A DNA stretch of 64,000 nucleotides, from assembly GCF_009379765.1 (NCBI RefSeq), contig NZ_WHTD01000015.1:1-64000 (forward strand), given 5' to 3'. A program made the translations under genes and the position numbers. The notes below the pieces were generated by a model, which saw only the letters and a list, made by a program, of their open reading frames with translations, did no database searches and was not told the DNA's origin. This stretch comes from Actinophytocola sp. GTDB lineage: Bacteria > Actinomycetota > Actinomycetes > Mycobacteriales > Pseudonocardiaceae. Of this stretch, positions 40,506-48,334 are shown piece after piece. Numbering within the stretch: the stretch's first letter is position 1; each line of letters starts with the position of its first letter.

Positions 40506-41653
40506 ATGCGGGATGCCTTCGTGGTGGATGCCATCCGGACTCCGGTCGGCAAGCGTGGCGGGGGGCTGTCCGGCGTGCACCCGGCGGACCTCGGCGGCTT
40601 CGTCATGGCCACGCTCGTCGAGGCGACCGGCATCGATCCGGTCAGGGTCGGCGACGTCATCTTCGGCTGCCTCAACACGATGGGCGCGCAGGCGGGCAAC
40701 GTGGCGCGGACCGCGTGGCTGTCCGCCGGGCTGCCGGAGAACGTGCCGGGGGTGACGATCGACCGCAGGTGCGGCTCATCCCAGCAGACGATCGACTTCG
40801 CCGTGCAGGGCGTGGCGGCCGGGGTGCACGAGCTGGTGATCGCGGGCGGGGTCGAGGTGATGAGCCTGGTGCCGATCGGCAGCCCGGCCGCGGTCGGCGC
40901 CGAGCGCGGCATGGGGGAGCAGTTCGGCAGCGCGGGCTGGGTCAGCCGGTACGGCAGCCAGCCCGTCACCCAGTTCCGCGCGGCGGAGCTGATCGCGGAG
41001 AAGTGGGACATCACCCGCGAGCAGATGGAGTCTCTCGCGCTGGACAGCCACCGCCGCGCGATCACCGCGTGGGACGAGGGCCGCTTCGACCGCGAGGTCG
41101 TGCCCTACGGCGACCTCGCCAGGGACGAGGGCCCCCGGCGGGAGACCTCGCTGGCGAAGATGGCGACGCTTGAGCCGCTGTCCGAGGGCGGCCGGGTCAC
41201 CGCGGCGGTGTCGAGCCAGATCAGCGACGCGGCGGCCGCCGTGCTGATCGCCTCCGAGGCGGCGGTGCGGGAGTTCGGGCTGACCCCGCGGGCGCGGATC
41301 CGGGCCACCGCGGTCGTCGGCAGCGACCCGGTGATGATGCTGACCGGGCCGATCCCGGCCACCCGGGAGGTGTTGCGGCGTGCCGGGCTGTCCGTCTCGG
41401 ACGTGACCTGTTCGAGGTGAACGAGGCGTTCGCGCCGGTCGTGCTGATGTGGGCGAAGGAGCTGGACGTCCCACTGGAGCGCACCAACGTCAACGGGGGA
41501 GCGATGGCCCTCGGCCACCCGCTCGGCGCCACCGGCGCGCGGATCTTCACGACCATGCTGCACGAGCTGGAGCGCACCGGCGGCCGACGAGCCCTGCAGA
41601 CCATGTGCGAGGGCGGCGGCACCGCCAACGCGCTGATCATCGAGCGGCTCTAG
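40506..41653 (+). pseudogene. thiolase (acetyl-CoA acyltransferase) with a 1-nt frameshift
   Basis: The first frame (40506-41420, 304 aa) begins MRDAFVVDAIRTPVGKRGGG and holds the nucleophile Cys in IDRRCGSSQQT. The second (ending 41653) continues [14 protein letters not shown], with [14 protein letters not shown] (catalytic His) and TMCEGGG (second Cys). The break is at 41405-41406, where GTGACCTG stands for the expected GTGGACCTG (V-D-L). A single missing G explains it and everything else is intact. It would be the terminal thiolytic enzyme of the pathway. It may be a true mutation or a sequencing error. Confidence 0.88.
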
Positions 41654-41689
41654 CGCGTTGATGGACCGGGCCCGCGTCGCCGGCCTGGT

Positions 41690-42220
41690 CTACGGGCGTG
41701 CGCCGGACTCGTCGACCGGAACCCCCGCGCTGCGGATGAAGGCCGCCAGCAGCTGATAGAAGCCAACCAACACGATCAGCTCCACGAGCTGCTCGTCGTG
41801 GAATGTGGACCGCAGCCGCGCCCACGTGGTGTCGGCGAACCCGCCGCCGTCGAGGACCTCGTCGGTCATCGTCGCCAGCAGGCCCAGGCGTCCGCCGGTC
41901 ACCGAGATCTCCTCGCGCAGCCGCCCGATGTCCTCATCGGACAAGCCGGCGTCCCGACCCTGCCCGATGTGGTGGTGCCACTCGTAGTCGCAGCCGAGGC
42001 GGGCCGACACGCGCAGGATCACGGTCTCCCGGTCCACCGGGCCGATCCGCCCGCTGTTGGTCAGCGTCCCGCCGAGCGCACCGAGCCGGCGCAGGACTGT
42101 CGTGTTGTGCGCCAGCACGGTGAACACGTTGAGCGGCTTGCCGTTCGCGCTGTGCAACATCTTCGCCAGCAGCTCCGTGCGCTCGGGCGTCGGGGGTGCG
42201 GGAGTGAGCCGTTCGGGCAC
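41690..42220 (-). CDS. carboxymuconolactone decarboxylase/AhpD-family protein
   Basis: 176-aa all-helical protein with the CMD core: FTVLAHNTTVLRRLGALGGT, VDRETVILRVSARLGCDYEW, then HHHIGQGRDAGLSDEDI and FHDEQLVELIVLVGFYQLLA. AhpD-type proteins carry CxxC; here only one Cys is in the segment, so peroxidase activity is unlikely. GTG 42220 is preceded by GGAGG; a GTG at 42235 overlaps the upstream stop. It is co-transcribed with the acyl-CoA dehydrogenase before it. Substrate unknown. Confidence 0.82.
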   Translation of the reverse strand: MPERLTPAPPTPERTELLAKMLHSANGKPLNVFTVLAHNTTVLRRLGALGGTLTNSGRIGPVDRETVILRVSARLGCDYEWHHHIGQGRDAGLSDEDIGRLREEISVTGGRLGLLATMTDEVLDGGGFADTTWARLRSTFHDEQLVELIVLVGFYQLLAAFIRSAGVPVDESGARP

Positions 42221-42231
42221 CGGACCTCCGC

Positions 42232-43377
42232 TCACAGGCCGACCGACTTGGAGATGATGCTCTTCATCACTTCGCTCGTCCCACCATAGATCCGGGACAC
42301 CCGCGCGTCGGCGTACATCTTGGCGATCGGGAACTCGGTCGTGTACCCGTACCCGCCGAACAGCTGTAGGCACCGGTCCATCGTTCGGCCCTGCACCTCC
42401 GTGCTGAACAGCTTCGCCATCGCCGCCTTGGCCGGGGTGAGCTCGCGGCGGTCGTGCTGCTCGACCGAGGCGTCGACGAGATGCTGCGCGGCCTCGATCT
42501 CGGTGGCCACCGAGGCGATCTCGAACTTGGTGTTCTGGAACGACGCGATCGGCCGGCCGAAGGCGTGCCGCTGCTTCACGTACCGGATCGTCTCCTCCAT
42601 GGCCGAGCGCGCGGCCGCCACCGAGTGCACGGCGATCGAGAGGCGCTCCTGCGGGAGGTTGGCCGTCAGGTGCTCGAAGGCCCGGCCCTCGGTGCCCAGC
42701 AGGTTGTCCCGTGGTACCGACACGTTGTCGAAGAACAGGTCAGTGGTGTCCTGCGACTTCAGCCCGATCTTGTCCAGGCTCCGGCCACGGACGAACCCCG
42801 GCATCCCGTTCTCCACGACCAGCAGGGACAGCCCCTCGCGGCGGTTGTCGGTCATCTCGGTCCGCACGACGACGATCACCAGATCGGCGATCCGCCCGTT
42901 GGTGATGAACGACTTGCTCCCGTTGAGCACGAACCCGTCACCCTCGGGCACCGCGCGGGTCGAGATGCCCGCGAGGTCGGATCCGGCCCCCGGCTCGGAC
43001 ATGGCGATCGCGCTCATCGCCCGGCCGGACGTCAGGTTCTTGAGCCAGCGGTCGCGCTGGGCGGGGGTGGACAGGCCGAGGAAGTACGGCAGCACGATGT
43101 CGGCGTGCACGCGGATCGAGCCGAGCGCGATGTGCGCCTTGGCGATCTCCTCGCACACGACCGCGTTGTACTTGAAGCTGCTGGTGCCGCCCCCGCCGTA
43201 CTCGCTCGGCGCCTGCATCCCCAGCAGGCCGAGCTCACCGGCCCGCAGGAGGAAGTCCCGGTCGACCGTGCCGGCCCTCTCCCAGGCGTCGGCCTTCGGC
43301 GTCGCCTCGCGGGCGAGGAAGTCGCGCACCACGGATCGGAATGCCTCGTGGGAGTCATCGAAGATGGGCCGGCTCAC
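42232..43377 (-). CDS. acyl-CoA dehydrogenase, long-chain/isovaleryl type
   Basis: 381-aa homomeric-type enzyme with all domains: SAIAMSEPGAGSDLAGISTR, LNGSKSFITNGRIADL, YVKQRHAFGRPIASFQ, LQLFGGYGYTTEFP and RIYGGTSEVMK. As in long-chain and isovaleryl-CoA dehydrogenases, the C-terminal Glu is Gly (IYGGT), while the alternative catalytic base is present as Glu in NLPQERLSIA. The GTG at 43377 has CAGGAGTAC upstream. It is divergent from the crotonase operon, sharing element 9. Confidence 0.92.
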   Translation of the reverse strand: MSRPIFDDSHEAFRSVVRDFLAREATPKADAWERAGTVDRDFLLRAGELGLLGMQAPSEYGGGGTSSFKYNAVVCEEIAKAHIALGSIRVHADIVLPYFLGLSTPAQRDRWLKNLTSGRAMSAIAMSEPGAGSDLAGISTRAVPEGDGFVLNGSKSFITNGRIADLVIVVVRTEMTDNRREGLSLLVVENGMPGFVRGRSLDKIGLKSQDTTDLFFDNVSVPRDNLLGTEGRAFEHLTANLPQERLSIAVHSVAAARSAMEETIRYVKQRHAFGRPIASFQNTKFEIASVATEIEAAQHLVDASVEQHDRRELTPAKAAMAKLFSTEVQGRTMDRCLQLFGGYGYTTEFPIAKMYADARVSRIYGGTSEVMKSIISKSVGL

Positions 43378-43406
43378 GTCGTACTCCTGCCTGTCTTGCG
43401 GTTGAA

Positions 43407-43436
43407 GTAGAATAGGATAACTATATGACGTGATTT
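43407..43436. promoter_or_regulatory. AT-rich operator element 9 (divergent dehydrogenase and crotonase operons)
   Basis: GTAGAATAGGATAACTATAT followed by GACGTGATT, midway between the two divergent starts. It contains CATATAGTTAT on the opposite strand. Confidence 0.5.
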
Positions 43437-43479
43437 GCGCTGACGGCCAGCCGCACCGCGGTTGCGAGAGGAGAGACAC

Positions 43480-44295
43480 GTGACGCGAGTGCCAGCGCCG
43501 GTCGACGATGACCGGGCGAGCGGGGACGGGGTGTCGGTCGAGCGGCCCGAGGAGGGCATCGCGGTCGTGACGCTCGACCGTCCGGCGAAGCTCAACGCGA
43601 TCGACTGGGCGATGCACGAGCGGATTCCCGATGTGCTGGCCGAGCTCGGCGGCGAGGAGTCCGTCTCGGTCATCGTCCTGCGTGGCGCTGGCCGGGCGTT
43701 CTCCGTCGGCGGAGACGTGACGCTGATGGCGGACATGGTCTCCGACACACGGTCGATGGCCGCCGTCCACCGCTCGGCGGTCCGCCTGTTCCACGAGCTC
43801 GTGACCGTGCCGCAGCCGACCATCGCCGTCGTCGACGGGCCGGCGATCGGGCTCGGCGCGACGATCGCCCTGGCCTGCGACCTGGTGTACGCCGGGCCGT
43901 CGGCCAGTTTCTCCGACCCGCATGTCCAGATGGGACTGGTGCCCGGCGACGGCGGCGTGATCGTCTGGCCGCTGTTGCTCGGGCCGGCCAGGGCGAAGCG
44001 GTTCCTGATGACCGGTGACCGGCTGAACGCCGCGGAGGCCGCCGCCCTCGGGCTCGCCGAGGCGGTGACCGACACCGACAGCGCGTTCGAGCCGGCCATG
44101 CGGATGGCGCGCCGCCTCGCCGCCGGGCCGAGCTTTGCCATCCAGGCGACGAAGTCTCTGGTCAACCACTACATCCGGGACGCGGCTGAGCGGCTGCTGC
44201 GGCCGAGTCTCGTGCTGGAGGCCCGCTCGCAGGAGACGGACTACCACGCCCGCGCGGTCGCCACGTTCCTCGCCGGCGGCCGGCCGAGGTTCTGA
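43480..44295 (+). CDS. crotonase-family protein A lacking both classic glutamates
   Basis: 271-aa crotonase with TLDRPAKLNAIDWAMHERI, GAGRAFSVGGDV (oxyanion Gly) and GPAIGLGATIALACDLVYAG. The two hydratase glutamates (GGGCEL and FGxPE in rat enoyl-CoA hydratase) are replaced: GLGATIAL and FSDPHV. The protein is therefore probably not a simple hydratase; decarboxylase, thioesterase, isomerase or C-C lyase chemistry is possible. The GTG has GAGAGGAGAG upstream. First gene of a four-gene operon behind element 9. Confidence 0.88.
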   Translation: MTRVPAPVDDDRASGDGVSVERPEEGIAVVTLDRPAKLNAIDWAMHERIPDVLAELGGEESVSVIVLRGAGRAFSVGGDVTLMADMVSDTRSMAAVHRSAVRLFHELVTVPQPTIAVVDGPAIGLGATIALACDLVYAGPSASFSDPHVQMGLVPGDGGVIVWPLLLGPARAKRFLMTGDRLNAAEAAALGLAEAVTDTDSAFEPAMRMARRLAAGPSFAIQATKSLVNHYIRDAAERLLRPSLVLEARSQETDYHARAVATFLAGGRPRF

Positions 44296-44329
44296 CCGGC
44301 GTCCGAACGCCGCCGAGGAGGCTGTCCGA

Positions 44330-45118
44330 GTGAGCGGGTACGAACTGCGTCGGGATGGGGCTGTCGTTCGGTTCGTCCTGCGCCGGCCCGAGGTCCGCAA
44401 CGCGCTGACGCCGGAGATCCTCCGGGCGCTGGAGCGGACCGCACGCGAGGTCGGCGAGGACCGCGAGACGCGCGTGCTGGTTGTCGAGGCCGGCCCCGGC
44501 GAGCCGTTCTCCAGCGGGTTCGACTTCGCCGCGCTCCGTGAGCTGACGGGCCGGGAGTCCGAAGTGGACGACATGCTCCGGGCCACCGCCACCGCGCTCG
44601 AGGAGACACCGGTCCCGGTGGTCGTGGCGATCTCCCGGTACTGCTACGGCGCGGCGCTGGAGCTGGTGCTCGCCTGCGACCTCCGCCTCGCCGCGGCCGG
44701 CTCGCGGTTCGCGCTGCCGATCGCCGCGATCGGCAGGATCTACCCGGTCGATGGCATGCTGCGGCTCATCCGGGCGGTCGGCGCGTCCGGCGCGGTCCGG
44801 CTGCAACTCGCCGCGGAGCCGATCGACGTGCGGCGGGCGCTCGCGTGGGGGCTGGTGCACGACATCGCACCGGTCAACCAGCTCGGCGCGCGGGTCGACG
44901 AGCTCGTCGGCTCGCTGCTGCGGAGCTCGCCGAACGCACTCGCCGAGATCAAGCGGATGATGCGCGCCCTGCAGGTGGGCATGGCCGAGGACCTCCCCCG
45001 GCTGCGCGTGGTCGAGGACGTCTACCGCAGCGCCGTCGCGCGGCTGCGGGCGAGCGGCGACTTCGACGAGGGCGTCGCCGCCTTCATCGACAAGCGACCC
45101 CCGTCGTGGGCGGTCTGA
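44330..45118 (+). CDS. crotonase-family protein B with one glutamate
   Basis: 262-aa crotonase. VRFVLRRPEVRNALTPEI and PFSSGFDFAALRE give the CoA-binding and oxyanion regions. The first Glu is kept (GAALELVLACD) while the second position reads FALPIAAIG (Ile). A single Glu is typical of isomerase-like members, which is an inference. GAGGAGG lies 9 nt before the GTG. Second gene of the operon, followed by an SDR 16 bp later. Confidence 0.87.
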   Translation: MSGYELRRDGAVVRFVLRRPEVRNALTPEILRALERTAREVGEDRETRVLVVEAGPGEPFSSGFDFAALRELTGRESEVDDMLRATATALEETPVPVVVAISRYCYGAALELVLACDLRLAAAGSRFALPIAAIGRIYPVDGMLRLIRAVGASGAVRLQLAAEPIDVRRALAWGLVHDIAPVNQLGARVDELVGSLLRSSPNALAEIKRMMRALQVGMAEDLPRLRVVEDVYRSAVARLRASGDFDEGVAAFIDKRPPSWAV

Positions 45119-45134
45119 CACGGAGGATGTGCAC

Positions 45135-45899
45135 ATGGACCTGACCGGAGCTGGGGCATTGGTCACCGGAGGTGCCTCCGGGCTCGGCCTGGCGACGACT
45201 CGGCGGCTGCTCGACGCCGGCGCGCGAGTGACCGTTCTGGACCGCGACGAGGCCACAGTCGAGCGGGTGGGCAAGGAGTTCGGCGGCGCCGTCGAGGCGG
45301 TGCTCGGTGACGTCGGCGAGGCGGCGGATGTCCGCGCGGCGGTCGGGCACGCGGCCGGCATCGCACCGCTGCGGGTGGTGGTGCACTGCGCGGGCCGTGG
45401 TGGCGCGCTACGGATCCTCGACCGGGACGGGAACGCGTCGGAGCCGACCAGGTTCCACGAGGTGGTGCGGGTGAACCTGTACGGCACGTTCAACGTCCTG
45501 CAGGCCGCGGCGGCGGCGATCGGCGCCAACCCGCTCGTCGGCGAGGAGCGTGGCGTCGTCGTGCTCACCGCATCGGTCGCCGCCTACGAGGGACAGATCG
45601 GCCAGCTCCCGTACGCGGCGTCGAAGGCGGCGATCGTCGGGCTCACCCTGCCCGCCGCGCGTGACCTGGCAAGCCGCCGGATCCGGGTCGTGACGATCGC
45701 GCCCGGCCTGTTCGACACCCCGCTGCTCGGCGGCCTGCGCGAGGACATCCGCCAGGGCCTCGCCGCGTCCGTGCCACATCCGCAGCGGCTGGGCGACGCG
45801 GACGAGTACGCGGCGCTCGCGCTGCACATCGTCAGCAACCCGATGCTCAACGGCGAGACGATCCGGCTCGACGGCGCGCTGCGGATGGCGCCGAGATGA
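45135..45899 (+). CDS. SDR resembling 3-hydroxy-2-methylbutyryl-CoA dehydrogenase (HSD10 type)
   Basis: 254-aa SDR with TGGASGLGLATTRRLLDAGA, catalytic Ser in LTASVAAYEGQIGQ, and Tyr/Lys in PYAASKAAIVG. The whole C-terminal half (TLPAARDLASRRIRVVTIAP, GLFDTPLLGGL, NGETIRLDGALRMAPR) follows human HSD17B10, the isoleucine-pathway dehydrogenase, almost phrase by phrase. This points to oxidation of a 3-hydroxyacyl-CoA, plausibly 2-methyl-branched. ATG 45135 has GGAGG upstream. It overlaps the next crotonase by 4 bp. Confidence 0.9.
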   Translation: MDLTGAGALVTGGASGLGLATTRRLLDAGARVTVLDRDEATVERVGKEFGGAVEAVLGDVGEAADVRAAVGHAAGIAPLRVVVHCAGRGGALRILDRDGNASEPTRFHEVVRVNLYGTFNVLQAAAAAIGANPLVGEERGVVVLTASVAAYEGQIGQLPYAASKAAIVGLTLPAARDLASRRIRVVTIAPGLFDTPLLGGLREDIRQGLAASVPHPQRLGDADEYAALALHIVSNPMLNGETIRLDGALRMAPR

Positions 45900-46666
45900 C
45901 CCCGTTGTACGACGGCGAGCACGTCTCGATCGGCCTGGACGTCGAGACCGGCGTCGCGCGGATCCGGCTGCACCAGCCGCCGGTGAACGCGCTGAACGGC
46001 CGGTTGCGCCGCGAGCTCATGGAGGCGGTCGGGCTGCTGCGGGACACCGAATCGGCTCGGGCCGCCGTCGTGTGGGGTGGCCCGGACGCGTTCGCGGCGG
46101 GCGCGGACCTCAAGGAGATGATGGTCACCGACCCGGGCGACACCCGGCTTTCGGACACCCTGCGCCGGGCGCTGCTGGCCCTGGAGCAGGTCCCGAAGGC
46201 GACGATCGCCGCGGTCGCCGGCCCGGCCATCGGCGGAGGTTGCGAGCTGGCGCTGGCCTGCGACTTCCGCTTCGCCGACCCGGAGGCGAAGTTCGGCCTG
46301 CCCGAGGTGCGGCTCGGTCTGATGCCGGGGGCGGGCGGAACCCAGCGGCTGCCCCGGCTGATCGGGACGGCACGGGCGAAGGAACTCATGTACTCGGGCC
46401 GGATCATCGGCGCGGCGGAGGCCCTCGAGATCGGGCTGATCGACCGTATCGTGGCACCGGGAGACGTCCACCGCGCCGCGGTCGAGACGGCGACGGGGTA
46501 CGCACGCGGGGGCACCGCGCTCGGCTCGATCAAGGAGGCGGTGCGCGAGGGCATGCAGCGGCCGCTCGAGGACGGGCTGACGCTGGAGCGGTCCCTGTTC
46601 ACCCGGTGCCGCCGCAGCGGCGAGGCACAGCGCCGGATCGAGCGCTTCGTCAACAAGGCGCACTAG
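45896..46666 (+). CDS. enoyl-CoA hydratase with intact catalytic pair
   Basis: 256-aa crotonase, the only one in the island with both catalytic glutamates: IGGGCELALACDF and KFGLPEVRLGLMPGAGGTQR. The oxyanion segment is AFAAGADLKEM. It should hydrate an enoyl-CoA, feeding the HSD10-like dehydrogenase encoded just upstream (ATGA overlap). It converges on the next crotonase gene with only 17 bp between. Confidence 0.92.
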   Translation: MTPLYDGEHVSIGLDVETGVARIRLHQPPVNALNGRLRRELMEAVGLLRDTESARAAVVWGGPDAFAAGADLKEMMVTDPGDTRLSDTLRRALLALEQVPKATIAAVAGPAIGGGCELALACDFRFADPEAKFGLPEVRLGLMPGAGGTQRLPRLIGTARAKELMYSGRIIGAAEALEIGLIDRIVAPGDVHRAAVETATGYARGGTALGSIKEAVREGMQRPLEDGLTLERSLFTRCRRSGEAQRRIERFVNKAH

Positions 46667-46683
46667 GCCCAAGCTCGGGAATG

Positions 46684-47466
46684 TCAGAAATGTGGCGCTC
46701 GCCCTTGCCGGAAAGCCTGTACCGCCTCGTGGAAGTCGGGGGCGTCGGCCAGGGCCGCGATGGCCGCGGCCTCGTGGTCGAGCTGGGCGGCCAGCGACGA
46801 CTCGAGGCCGAGGTCGAGCAGGGCCTTCGTCCGCCGCAACGCCTCGCGCGGCCTGTGGGCCAGTTGCCGGGCGAGGTTCGTCGCGGTGTCGTCGAGTTCC
46901 GCGTCCTCGACGCAGCGCCAGATCATCCCCCAGCTCTCTGCCACCTCGGCGGTGACCGGCTCGCCGAGCAGCGCGGCGCCACGGGCGCGGGCGCGGCCGA
47001 TCAGCCGGGGCAGCAGCCACGTCCCGGCCGCGTCCGGAAGCAGGCCCATGCGCGGCGCGGATCCGATGTGGAACGACGCGGACCGGCCCGCGAGCACGAT
47101 GTCGGTGGCCAGGGCCAGCCCGACACCCGCGCCGACGGCGGCGCCGTTCACCGCGGTGACAACTGGCTTCGGGAACGTCACCAACGTCCTGATGAGAGGG
47201 TTCAGCCGCGCCCGCATACCGTCCCGAATGGATGATCCGGCCGTCGTCCCGTTGGTCTCCCGGCGAGCCTTGAGGTCCATGCCGGCGCAGAACGCCCGCC
47301 CGGCCCCGGTCAGCAGCACCGCCCGCACCGATTCGTCGCCGCGCGCCTCGTCAAGCTCGTGTCGGAGCCGCAGCTGCATCTCTGGCGTGAACGCGTTGCG
47401 GGCTTCGGGGCGGTTGAGGGTCAGCCGCAGCACTTGTTCGACCTGCTCGGTCACGATGTCGGCCAT
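46684..47466 (-). CDS. crotonase-family protein D, glutamate-poor
   Basis: 260-aa crotonase (LTLNRPEARNAFTPEM, GAGRAFCAGMDLKA). The Glu sites read GAGVGLALATD and FHIGSAPRMGLLPDAAG, similar to the PaaG/Asp-using isomerases where an Asp further on takes over. The ATG at 47466 has GGAGGAAG upstream. It is a single gene, divergent from the next operon and sharing element 10. Confidence 0.87.
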   Translation of the reverse strand: MADIVTEQVEQVLRLTLNRPEARNAFTPEMQLRLRHELDEARGDESVRAVLLTGAGRAFCAGMDLKARRETNGTTAGSSIRDGMRARLNPLIRTLVTFPKPVVTAVNGAAVGAGVGLALATDIVLAGRSASFHIGSAPRMGLLPDAAGTWLLPRLIGRARARGAALLGEPVTAEVAESWGMIWRCVEDAELDDTATNLARQLAHRPREALRRTKALLDLGLESSLAAQLDHEAAAIAALADAPDFHEAVQAFRQGRAPHF

Positions 47467-47509
47467 CGACTTCCTCCGGAGCGCGGGAAAGAGCATGGGC
47501 TTTGGGCCG

Positions 47510-47540
47510 CTAATATGACATAATAGTATTCATTATAAGC
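47510..47540. promoter_or_regulatory. AT-rich operator element 10 (divergent crotonase genes)
   Basis: CTAATATGACATAATAGTAT followed by TCATTATAAGC between crotonase D and crotonase E. It contains TTATAA and GTATTC. Confidence 0.5.
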
Positions 47541-47584
47541 CTGTCATGGTCTGGATCGACTCGTTGGTCGGAGCGGAGGATCTC

Positions 47585-48334
47585 GTGCCCAGCGTGGACT
47601 TGACCAGGGAAGGCGCCGTCGCTGTCGTGACACTGAACGCGCCTGGCTGGGCGAACGCACTCGTCCCCGAGATGGCGGCCGAGCTGATACACGTGGTCGA
47701 CGAGATCGACGCGGACCCGGCGATCGGCGCGGCGATCATCCGCGGCGCCGGCGACAACTTCTGCTCGGGCGCCCATCGGGACGTGCTCGCGAAGGTGGGC
47801 CAGGACCCGGCCGAGCCCACGCGGTACGGCATGACCGGCGCCGTCTACGAGGCGTTCTACCGGGTCGGGCAGCTCGGGGTACCGTCGATCGCCGCGGTCC
47901 GCGGTGCGGCGGTCGGCGCCGGGATGAACCTCGCGCTGTCCACCGACCTCCGGATCGTGGCGACCGACGCCCGACTCACGGCCGGCTTCATGCGGATCGG
48001 CATTCATCCCGGCGGCGGGTTCTTCGTGATCGGGGACCGGACCATGCGCCGGGAGGCAACCGCCGCGCTCGGGCTGTTCGGTGAGGTGATCGACGGCACC
48101 AGGGCCGAGCGGATCGGCCTGGCATGGCGCGCGGTCCCGTCCGACGAGGTCGAGACCACGGCCATGGAGCTGGCCGCGGTCGCGGCCAAGGACCCGGAGC
48201 TCGCCCGGCGCACGGTCCGCTCGTTCCGCCAGGAGCTCGGGCCGCCGACCGTGTCCTGGGATGTCGCTCTCGAGGCGGAGCGGGCGTCGCAGATGTGGTC
48301 GCTGCGGCGGCGTGCGGCAGCGGGGGATACCTGA
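47585..48334 (+). CDS. crotonase-family protein E, glutamate-poor
   Basis: 249-aa divergent crotonase. NAPGWANALVPEM, GDNFCSGAHRDVL and GAAVGAGMNLALSTD are recognisable. Both Glu sites are changed (GAGMNLAL and LTAGFMRIG). A glycine-rich HPGGGFFVIGDR loop follows. The GTG at 47585 is chosen for GGAGG 5 nt upstream; ATG 47546 is the longer alternative. Overlaps the next gene (TGATG). Confidence 0.83.
   Translation: MPSVDLTREGAVAVVTLNAPGWANALVPEMAAELIHVVDEIDADPAIGAAIIRGAGDNFCSGAHRDVLAKVGQDPAEPTRYGMTGAVYEAFYRVGQLGVPSIAAVRGAAVGAGMNLALSTDLRIVATDARLTAGFMRIGIHPGGGFFVIGDRTMRREATAALGLFGEVIDGTRAERIGLAWRAVPSDEVETTAMELAAVAAKDPELARRTVRSFRQELGPPTVSWDVALEAERASQMWSLRRRAAAGDT

Noticed and set aside
43378..44592. 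N-terminal extension of the acyl-CoA dehydrogenase at 42232
   Set aside because: The extra 400 codons are antisense to the crotonase at 43480 and cross AT-rich element 9; the enzyme family starts at the GTG at 43377, which has its own ribosome binding site.
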